11,138 nt of DNA from CAUTVF01 sp963541805 (GTDB lineage: Bacteria; Pseudomonadota; Alphaproteobacteria; Rs-D84; CASDRH01): NCBI GenBank assembly GCA_963541805.1, contig CAUTVF010000029.1:1-11138 (forward strand). Reading direction: 5' to 3'. A program made the position numbers and the translations under genes. Every line of letters starts with the position of its first letter. Position 1 is the first letter of the stretch. Under the pieces are notes generated by a model that searched no databases, was not told the DNA's origin, and saw only the letters and a list, made by a program, of their open reading frames with translations. Positions 5,130-10,939 of this stretch are shown here, piece after piece.

Positions 5130-7508
5130 TTAAATATCCATAATTAACTTACTAATTGGGAATGCTTGGGCACTTCGCGAATCCGGTTTTCCGACATATT
5201 CAAATTGTGGAAGGGATCCAAAGCTTCTGCATTGCAGTTTAATTGGAATTCCGCCATATATGATATTGCAGCGAACATCCATTTCTCCATTTATAGGAAT
5301 TATTATTTTATCAATTCCGAATGGCTTTGGATTGCCTGGCCCTTTTGTTTCAATAAAATTTCCAGAAGCAACAATAAATTTTGGATTTTCAATAATAAAT
5401 CCTCCGGCAATTCTAAAAGCAGTTTCTAAAACATTTTCTATATTGTTTGAAGTTAAATTGTCTAAAATCCACGGAATTATAATTGGAAGAGAGCTTGAAA
5501 ATGAATTACCTACTTTATATTTAGTTGAAAATTCAAAATTATCAGAAAGTTTAAATGAATTTTTAATTCCGGCAATAAAAATATAATTAGAAATCGAACT
5601 ATTTTTTAATTTATTAAGCAATTTAGAAAACTCGGATAACCAAGCTTCTCCGAAATCATAATTTGATTTTCTACATTTATTTAATTTTAGAATATCGCTA
5701 ACAGTATTCAAAGAGCATTTACCTTTGCGGGCTTCCAAATTACCATCAGTTCCTTGCTTTAATGATATTGGAATAATATTTTTAAAATCAGATATTGAAT
5801 CGTTAAAATCAATTAAATTATCCGTTTTTAAATTCATTTTATTAATTAAATATATATCAGCAGGACACCACTTATCTTCTCGAAGTCCGCTTAATTTTGA
5901 TCCAATAGATCTAATTGTCTTTACTTCAGAACTTTGCCAGTGAATTTTATAATTTGAAATTGAAAATCCCGATGAACTAACAAAATCTAAAATTGCTTCT
6001 GCTGTTTGATAATATGGCTTTAATTCAAAACTATTTGGCTTAAAATTATAAAATTCATCAACTGCATTTGAAAGAATTTCCATTTTAGAAGTTATTATAT
6101 TCGTTACCGGATCTAAATTAGAATTAACTTTTTCAAGTAAACAAATACAAACAAAAAGTTCTTTAAAATCAGTATTTGATTTAGCTCCTGAATTGTTTTT
6201 AGATCCAGAACTTGCTAGTATATATTTAGTATTATTTACTTCGATTTCAATTGTATCGCCGGAGCTTGTCATTTTTGTTTTAAATACTGGAATATTATAT
6301 AAATTTACAAATGAATTGAAATCGTCCCTATTGACTTTAAATCCTTTACCAACTTTTTTAAATGTTGAATTAGGGAAGTATTTTGATTTAAAAGATTCAA
6401 AATCCATATTTTCATATGCTTCTGCTTCTTGCAATACGGATTCGCGGATTTTAAAATATTTTTTATAATATGCATCAATTTTTGAATCTAAATTCGGTAT
6501 TTTGAGATTCTGGAATTTAAGTGCATATTCGAGTCCTGCAAGTTTTACGGATCTGTCTAAATCTGCATTCCAGTTTTCAATTACTTGTGCTCCATCTCCA
6601 AATAACATATCAAAATATTCTGATACAATGTCCTCAATAAAATCTCTATTATAATATCTCTTTATTAATTTATTGAGTCCATCAAAGCTTTCGAATTCTT
6701 TTGAATATTGCGTCGCTCCCGAGAACATTATAAAAAAGATTAATTCTGGGTCAGTAATATAATTTTTTTCTACTGGCTTGAGCTCTCTAACAACTTGCTT
6801 TTTATCGAGCTCTGTATTAAGAGGTTCATAATTAGTTCCAAGTCCTTTGTCAACTGAGAATCCTAATTTATGGGGATTTCCATTTATTTTCTTTAGCTTA
6901 ATACTTGCCGCAGTTGATTTATTAGTCGCAATAACAACATTTGGATCAGAACTGATAACTCTTGCAATAGCTCTAAGAAAATATTTATGATGAACTGCTT
7001 TTATGTTTTGTTTAGCATCCTCAAATGAGCTTGAGTGGCTAAACTTTGCCCAATTTGATGGCATTTGTGATTTAAAATTGGATAATTCTAAATCAATTTG
7101 AATATTCCACTTATCCCAATTCCAAAGAGTTATGATTTGAGTTCCTAATGCATCGCGACTATTTGCAGACATCCCAACAAACTTAAATTTATTAATTTTC
7201 GTAACTGTCTTTAAATAATCAAAAATTAATGGGCCCAGTTCTTTTGGAATCATTACGTCACAATCGCCAGAATTTTTTTTATATTTTACTATTTCATTTG
7301 GATCATATTTTGGATCCATAATGTATGAAGTCGATCCACTAAAAATTCCGTCAATCGATCTCCAGATTTTGAATTTATAAATCTTATAGAAATCATCATT
7401 TATTTTGGACAATAATGCTTTGATATCAGAGCGAAAATTTTCAACACCATAAGATTCTAAATCTATTTTAGTTGCTTTATAACCATTTATTGCAAAATTT
7501 CCGCCCAA
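5130..7508 (-). CDS. Nucleotidyltransferase-like protein fused to a PD-(D/E)XK-like nuclease domain
   Basis: This 792-aa product is the largest in the window. The N-terminal ~190 residues carry the signature of the DNA polymerase beta nucleotidyltransferase superfamily: G58-S59 in FSGSTSY, then GDCDVMIP with D82 and D84, and a third acidic residue D139 in IQIDLEL. Residues 153-185 (FSHSSSFEDAKQNIKAVHHKYFLRAI) form a helix typical of a phage-borne branch I recall without a known role. After a long linker, residues 445-600 resemble a restriction-type nuclease: a helix with E450 (DFKELFVCICL), D551 in CPADIYLI, and S582-L-K584 in IPISLKQG. The beta-rich C-terminus (705-790) includes CRSFGSLPQFE. 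The start is TTG, 7 nt after AAGGA; the next ATG would delete the GS motif. It lies between dUTPase and a tail-tube-like gene. Function unknown: DNA modification, RNA or protein nucleotidylation, or counter-defence are possibilities. Confidence 0.8.
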   Translation of the reverse strand: MGGNFAINGYKATKIDLESYGVENFRSDIKALLSKINDDFYKIYKFKIWRSIDGIFSGSTSYIMDPKYDPNEIVKYKKNSGDCDVMIPKELGPLIFDYLKTVTKINKFKFVGMSANSRDALGTQIITLWNWDKWNIQIDLELSNFKSQMPSNWAKFSHSSSFEDAKQNIKAVHHKYFLRAIARVISSDPNVVIATNKSTAASIKLKKINGNPHKLGFSVDKGLGTNYEPLNTELDKKQVVRELKPVEKNYITDPELIFFIMFSGATQYSKEFESFDGLNKLIKRYYNRDFIEDIVSEYFDMLFGDGAQVIENWNADLDRSVKLAGLEYALKFQNLKIPNLDSKIDAYYKKYFKIRESVLQEAEAYENMDFESFKSKYFPNSTFKKVGKGFKVNRDDFNSFVNLYNIPVFKTKMTSSGDTIEIEVNNTKYILASSGSKNNSGAKSNTDFKELFVCICLLEKVNSNLDPVTNIITSKMEILSNAVDEFYNFKPNSFELKPYYQTAEAILDFVSSSGFSISNYKIHWQSSEVKTIRSIGSKLSGLREDKWCPADIYLINKMNLKTDNLIDFNDSISDFKNIIPISLKQGTDGNLEARKGKCSLNTVSDILKLNKCRKSNYDFGEAWLSEFSKLLNKLKNSSISNYIFIAGIKNSFKLSDNFEFSTKYKVGNSFSSSLPIIIPWILDNLTSNNIENVLETAFRIAGGFIIENPKFIVASGNFIETKGPGNPKPFGIDKIIIPINGEMDVRCNIIYGGIPIKLQCRSFGSLPQFEYVGKPDSRSAQAFPISKLIMDI

Positions 7509-7519
7509 TTTAAATCCTT
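7506..7519 (-). promoter_or_regulatory. Ribosome binding site deciding a TTG start
   Basis: The minus strand reads AAGGATTTAAATTG. It matches the common start context of this phage (AAAGGATTTTAAATG) except that the start codon is TTG. This fixes the start of the 792-aa gene at 7508. Confidence 0.75.
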
Positions 7520-7556
7520 AATTTTATGATTATTTATTTTTTAATTTTAAAATCAT

Positions 7557-7579
7557 AAATCTAACCGAAGGTTAAATAT
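7557..7579 (-). repeat. Hairpin C at the dut stop codon (AACC-TTC-GGTT)
   Basis: On the minus strand ATATTTAACC pairs with GGTTAGATTT around a TTC triloop, with one U-G pair and one mismatch. The stem starts in the dut stop codon. The inner stem and loop equal those of hairpin A (165-175) on the opposite strand. The position directly after a gene suggests an mRNA 3' structure or weak terminator; A/T-rich sequence but no clean U-run follows. Confidence 0.5.
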
Positions 7580-8031
7580 TAGATTCCAGAGCTTCCGAAT
7601 CCTTTTGATCCTCGTTGTTGTGATTTTTCGTATGCCTCAAATGATTTTGAATCTAAAATCTCAAACTCAAATGGTATTTTTTTATGGACTAAAATTTGTC
7701 CAAATCTTTCACCTTTTTTAACGAATTCATCCGAATCAGAAAGATTGTATATTTTGAATCCCAAATCTCCAGTATATCCGGCATCAATAATTCCCGAATG
7801 ACAAGTCAGTCCTTTTTTAAATCCAAATGAACTTCGAATATGAATAGTCATATAATATGGCTCGGATTCTGGAATTGAAATAATAAGTCCACAATTCACA
7901 ATAGCGGAACCTCTTGCAGGAATTGTAATATCTTCTATAGAAGTAATATCGAAAGCCGCAGATGTTCCATTATATGCAATTTTCGGAATTATTGCTTCCG
8001 GCGATTTTTTAAATACTTTTATTTTTAACAT
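7579..8031 (-). CDS. dut: dUTP diphosphatase (trimeric dUTPase family)
   Basis: All five motifs of the homotrimeric dUTPase family are visible in the 150-aa product: motif 1 AAFDITS (25-31), motif 2 RSSFGFKKG (66-74), motif 3 GIIDAGYTGDLGFKIYN (80-96), motif 4 KGERFGQILV (105-114) and the C-terminal glycine-rich motif 5 RGSKGFGSSG (140-149). The enzyme hydrolyses dUTP to dUMP and diphosphate, keeping uracil out of new DNA and feeding dTMP synthesis. Length is usual for the family. Motif 1 has AFD where AGYD is common, a mild change. Start ATG follows AAAGG with a 7-nt spacer and is 16 bases after the stop of the 112-aa gene. T4 itself uses an unrelated dCTPase-dUTPase (gp56), so this is a lineage difference. 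Confidence 0.96.
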   Translation of the reverse strand: MLKIKVFKKSPEAIIPKIAYNGTSAAFDITSIEDITIPARGSAIVNCGLIISIPESEPYYMTIHIRSSFGFKKGLTCHSGIIDAGYTGDLGFKIYNLSDSDEFVKKGERFGQILVHKKIPFEFEILDSKSFEAYEKSQQRGSKGFGSSGI

Positions 8032-8047
8032 TTATAAACCTTTAAAA

Positions 8048-8386
8048 TTAATTTGGTATTGTAAATCCTATTGAATAAATTGGATATAAATTATGTGCAT
8101 TTGGATATTTTTCTTTTGCATCATTATATGTTAATTTTTCATTTGTAATAATTTGTAAATCTTTAAAATCGACTTCCCAAAACCATTTTACATCATCAAC
8201 TTTATAATAAAATTTAAAATAACTAAAATCAACATCATACGATTCCGAATCTAAATTTGTTATTTCAAACTTCTTTGCTTCGGAATCAACTTTAGTAATT
8301 TCAAATATATCACTCCGATTTAATGGCAGTCTTTCTTTAATATAATCAACATATGAGACTCCAGATATTGCTTTTATATCATCCAT
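8048..8386 (-). CDS. Unknown 112-aa protein coupled to gp52
   Basis: Unrecognised product. It is mixed alpha/beta and rich in aromatic and acidic residues (FSYFKFYYKVDDVKWFWEVDFKDLQ, residues 49-73), with DAKEKYPNAHNLYPIYSIGF near the end. No membrane segment. Its ATG directly follows the gp52 stop codon (TAAATG), and its Shine-Dalgarno AAAGGA is made by the last gp52 codons for Lys-Gly, so translation is tightly coupled. The aromatic beta pattern could be a small OB- or SH3-like binding domain, but this is a guess from composition. Confidence 0.75.
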   Translation of the reverse strand: MDDIKAISGVSYVDYIKERLPLNRSDIFEITKVDSEAKKFEITNLDSESYDVDFSYFKFYYKVDDVKWFWEVDFKDLQIITNEKLTYNDAKEKYPNAHNLYPIYSIGFTIPN

Positions 8387-9688
8387 TTAAAATCCTTTAA
8401 ACTTTTGTTTAATATTTTTAATCCAATTAGATTCTAAATCAATATTCTCAAGCCTTTTAATTTCTGATTCAACAAAATCAATATCTTTTTTAAGTGCTTC
8501 AAGTGTTTCTCTTGTAAAAGAATGAATTGGCATCCTAAGCAAATATTCGTAATCGTCGTTAACGACTAAATCGGTTTTTGCTAAATCCGCCTTTATATCA
8601 GACTTGCTACGTTTATTAATTTTTAGTTTATCATTTATAATCATTGTAACAAACCGATATTTTGAGCTTAAAATATCTAGTTTTGCTTTCAATGAATCCA
8701 AATCAAAATCATTTTGAAGCTTCATATATTTAAGTCTAATTTCCTTATAATAATCTAATATTTGATTTATATTATCATAGGTAACAACTTTATTTGAAGC
8801 ATCAAGCGCATTATAAGTTTCTGATTCTTTTTTGACTAACTTAAGTAAATCGAATATTTTTGAATCATTTAATTGAGAAATACCATATATTTCAAAACAA
8901 TATGAATCGACTTTTGAATCCGATTTATCAATATAATCTTTTATTTTCTTTGATTCAACAAGAGAATCCAAAATATCGAGATATTTTTTGTATTCAATCC
9001 AAATTGGTATTTCATCAATAATAACTCGCTTACCTTCTCGGTGAAATTTTCCCTTTATTAACCATTGATTTGGTGATTCTCCCTGCTCAATAGTTCCTTT
9101 AAATCCTTTAAAATGCGGTGTTAAATCCGCTTTGTCAGTTTCCAGATATTTTATAATTTCACTAAGCTTTCTTGGCAAAATATGTTGTTTGAATCCGGAT
9201 GCAATTGCCGAAGGACTGCCGTTTACGGCAAGAAGCGGAATAGATGGAACATAAAATCTTGGCTCAATTTTGAACCCTTCAAAATTTTGCTCAATTAAGA
9301 CATTTTGAATATCAAAAATATCATTTATAAAGGGTTGATTTTCAACAAAAACGTATCTCGGAGCAGACGGATCATTTATAAATCTTGAGCCAAAATTGCC
9401 TTCGCCCTTTAAAAGCGGAATATTATTAGATCCGCAATAATCAGCGGCCATATTTTGAATAACGGATTGCAATGAAGTTTCTCCGTGGAGATATTCAGTA
9501 TTAATGGATACTATTCCACTAAACTGACTTACCTTTGATTCAGATTTCAACTTTTCAAGAGCAGTATAAATTACTTTGCGTTGTGCATTCTTTAGTCCGT
9601 CACAAGCCGACCCGAGCATACGGATTGTTGAATATACCGAATAGTCTGCCAACTCGTTTTTAAAAAAATCGGATATTGTTCTATTCAT
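8387..9688 (-). CDS. 52: DNA topoisomerase II medium subunit, T4 gp52-like
   Basis: The 433-aa product (T4 gp52 is 442) is the GyrA/ParC-like DNA-cleaving subunit of the phage type II topoisomerase. Visible signatures are DGLKNAQRKVIY (30-41), EYLHGE (65-70), GEGNFGSRFINDPSAPRY (95-112) with catalytic tyrosine Y112 preceded by R111, and NGSPSAIASGFKQHILP (around 154-171). The C-terminal 170 residues form the coiled-coil tower and gate region (YDNINQILDYYKEIRLKYMKLQND); the GyrA C-terminal wrapping domain is absent, as in T4. ATG follows AAAGGATTCAAATG. The last codons form the ribosome site of the next gene. The partner subunit lies upstream (10919 to the right edge), separated by three small genes, so both parts may share a transcript. 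It acts in phage DNA replication and topology. Confidence 0.95.
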   Translation of the reverse strand: MNRTISDFFKNELADYSVYSTIRMLGSACDGLKNAQRKVIYTALEKLKSESKVSQFSGIVSINTEYLHGETSLQSVIQNMAADYCGSNNIPLLKGEGNFGSRFINDPSAPRYVFVENQPFINDIFDIQNVLIEQNFEGFKIEPRFYVPSIPLLAVNGSPSAIASGFKQHILPRKLSEIIKYLETDKADLTPHFKGFKGTIEQGESPNQWLIKGKFHREGKRVIIDEIPIWIEYKKYLDILDSLVESKKIKDYIDKSDSKVDSYCFEIYGISQLNDSKIFDLLKLVKKESETYNALDASNKVVTYDNINQILDYYKEIRLKYMKLQNDFDLDSLKAKLDILSSKYRFVTMIINDKLKINKRSKSDIKADLAKTDLVVNDDYEYLLRMPIHSFTRETLEALKKDIDFVESEIKRLENIDLESNWIKNIKQKFKGF

Positions 9689-9710
9689 TTGAATCCTTTC
9701 TTTTATTGAT

Positions 9711-9716
9711 ATTATA
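9711..9716 (-). promoter_or_regulatory. Candidate -10 box (TATAAT) before gp52
   Basis: The minus strand reads TATAAT 22 nt before the gp52 start codon, followed by ATCAATAAAAGAAAGGATT. A near-identical arrangement precedes the 113-aa gene (10867-10872). No TTGACA-like -35 is seen at the right distance. In DNA this AT-rich a chance match is easy; the shared spacing and downstream words are the only support. Confidence 0.3.
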
Positions 9717-9736
9717 TAATAATATAACTTAAAAAA

Positions 9737-9898
9737 TTATAAATTAAAAGGTAAAATTTTGGCAATATCAATATATTCAGTTTGTAAATCTTTTGCAATA
9801 TAAAAATTATCCTCACAATCACAATACATTATCAATCTTGGATCTTTAGCAAGCATTCTTAATGCTTCATTTAATGTAATATCAGGTAATTCATTCAT
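9737..9898 (-). CDS. Unknown 53-aa protein before gp52
   Basis: A small frame fills most of the gap between the 196-aa gene and gp52. It starts at ATG behind a perfect local-consensus site AAAGGATTTTAAATG, in which AAAGGA overlaps the stop of the upstream gene. The product begins MNELPDITLNEALRMLAKDPRL and contains CDCEDNFYIAKDL, then ends in LPFNL. It is acidic and probably helical then beta. The pattern 'eAlrmlakDprL' is reminiscent of small phage proteins that read or bind nucleic acid, but no family is claimed. Confidence 0.75.
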   Translation of the reverse strand: MNELPDITLNEALRMLAKDPRLIMYCDCEDNFYIAKDLQTEYIDIAKILPFNL

Positions 9899-9908
9899 TT
9901 AAAATCCT

Positions 9909-10499
9909 TTAATATATAGCAGTAATCGGAGTTCCAAAATATTTAAAAAATGGCTTTGAAATCTTAAAAAATGGATTTAAAAATTTTATAAAATCCTCAA
10001 GCTGTTTTTGATTAACTCTATTTAAATAAAAATTAATTTCGTTTGTAACTGCTTCAGAGCCTTCATAAACAGTAAAAAGACTTGATAAATCAGCATAAAT
10101 TTCTTTTTCAATTGAATTTACATTGATATTAACAATTTGTTCACCCCATTTTAAAGCATCATAAATATCAGTTTCATTAATTGCAATAAGGCCGTCATTT
10201 CTATTAATATCCTTTGAATATGGAAATTTAAATTCATAATCATCTATTGCCGCACCAGCCGAAATTCCTGCGCCTGTTGATAAATGTGCACAAAAATATT
10301 TAAATTTCGGACTTTTTTTGAATTCATCAGATTCTGGTATATTAAGATTTTTTAAATCGACTTCTGAATCCGAATTCAAAAATTTCATAGTTTGCAAAAC
10401 TAGTGGCAAAGCATACTCAGTATAGCCGCTCCAATGATAATAACAATTTGTTCTAATTTTCGAATCTTCACAAATTTGAATAATTAATCGCTGTCCCAT
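9909..10499 (-). CDS. Conserved phage protein with YYHWSGYT motif, function unknown
   Basis: The 196-aa product starts MGQRLIIQICED and carries YYHWSGYTEYAL (20-31), then AHLSTGAGISAG (71-82) and INRNDGLIAIN (99-109). I recall this trio of blocks (an aromatic HWSxYTxxA box, a TGAG box and an N-GLI box) from a widespread phage and Firmicute family without an assigned role. The conserved His and the glycine box could form an active or binding site. The C-terminus is helical and aromatic (FIKFLNPFFKISKPFFKYFG); it is not clearly a membrane segment. The ATG directly follows the stop of the upstream gene (TAAATG), with GAAAGG in that gene's last codons, so the two are coupled. Confidence 0.8.
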   Translation of the reverse strand: MGQRLIIQICEDSKIRTNCYYHWSGYTEYALPLVLQTMKFLNSDSEVDLKNLNIPESDEFKKSPKFKYFCAHLSTGAGISAGAAIDDYEFKFPYSKDINRNDGLIAINETDIYDALKWGEQIVNINVNSIEKEIYADLSSLFTVYEGSEAVTNEINFYLNRVNQKQLEDFIKFLNPFFKISKPFFKYFGTPITAIY

Positions 10500-10841
10500 T
10501 TAAAGCCTTTCTGCTGCAACTAGTGCGAGTTTTCTAAATAATTCGTCGCTTAAACTAGAATCATATTGTGAATTTCCGGAATCCCAAATAGCAACAACTT
10601 TAACATTTCTTAAAAGAATATTTTTTAATTCCGAATTTGTTAAATCACTTAAATCAACAAAATTTATTGTTTCGAAATCAGCAGTAAATTCAACACCAGT
10701 CATTTTTGATGTATTTTTTAAAATTTGCTGATAGTCGGCAACCGTTGAAACTGGTGTCTCAATCTCATAAATAGTATTATTGTTTTCACAATAAAACAAA
10801 CTTCTTGTAGCACAAAAACGAAAAATTTTTGAAGTTTTCAT
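10500..10841 (-). CDS. Unknown 113-aa protein
   Basis: Unrecognised. The N-terminus looks like paired strands (KIFRFCATRSLFYCENNNTIYEI), followed by a helix and an acidic middle (FETINFVDLSDLTNSELKNILL). The end is a helix SDELFRKLALVAAERL. Two cysteines (C9, C18) lie close together, but no metal-binding set is evident. ATG follows AAAGGATTTAAGATATG. It starts 77 bases after the topoisomerase stop, a gap with a candidate -10 box and a duplicated topoisomerase tail, so it may have its own promoter. Confidence 0.75.
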   Translation of the reverse strand: MKTSKIFRFCATRSLFYCENNNTIYEIETPVSTVADYQQILKNTSKMTGVEFTADFETINFVDLSDLTNSELKNILLRNVKVVAIWDSGNSQYDSSLSDELFRKLALVAAERL

Positions 10842-10866
10842 ATCTTAAATCCTTTCTTTTGATTTA

Positions 10867-10872
10867 ATTATA
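10867..10872 (-). promoter_or_regulatory. Candidate -10 box (TATAAT) before the 113-aa gene
   Basis: TATAAT on the minus strand lies 25 nt before ATG 10841 and is followed by TAAATCAAAAGAAAGGATT, parallel to the arrangement before gp52. The upstream element AAAGCATAAATT (10887-10898) falls near where a -35 region would be. Support is by recurrence only. Confidence 0.3.
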
Positions 10873-10886
10873 TAACAATTTACCTG

Positions 10887-10898
10887 AATTTATGCTTT
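10887..10898 (-). promoter_or_regulatory. Dispersed element AAAGCATAAATT upstream of the 113-aa gene
   Basis: The minus strand reads AAAGCATAAATT. The same GCATAAA core occurs about 52 nt before the gp4 start and again near the left edge; here it is about 54 nt before ATG 10841. It is also part of a duplicated piece of the topoisomerase gene end. Confidence 0.3.
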
Positions 10899-10939
10899 AA
10901 AATACTAAATTTTTAAAATTATGCTTTAGCAATACTAAA
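10890..10939 (-). repeat. Tandem repeat duplicating the 3' end of the topoisomerase gene
   Basis: The last 21 bases of the topoisomerase frame (10939-10919, minus strand TTTAGTATTGCTAAAGCATAA) recur at 10909-10890 as TTTAGTATTTTAAAGCATAA. The two differ only by GC versus T. The period is about 30 bases. The downstream copy is non-coding and carries the GCATAAA element. Confidence 0.75.

Noticed and set aside
2058..6468. Several plus-strand open frames (for example 2058-2312, 4401-4778, 5166-5429, 5260-5586, 5725-5943, 6193-6468)
   Set aside because: They lie opposite well-supported minus-strand genes (protease, tail-tube-like, NTase fusion), have no ribosome sites of the local type and give low-complexity translations; AT-rich coding DNA readily produces such antisense frames.
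10889..10928. TATGCTTTA on the plus strand, which fits the T4 MotA (middle promoter) box
   Set aside because: The orientation points away from every gene in the window and no -10 box with T4-like spacing is convincing; one copy is also the coding end of the topoisomerase gene. The minus-strand reading as GCATAAA is preferred.
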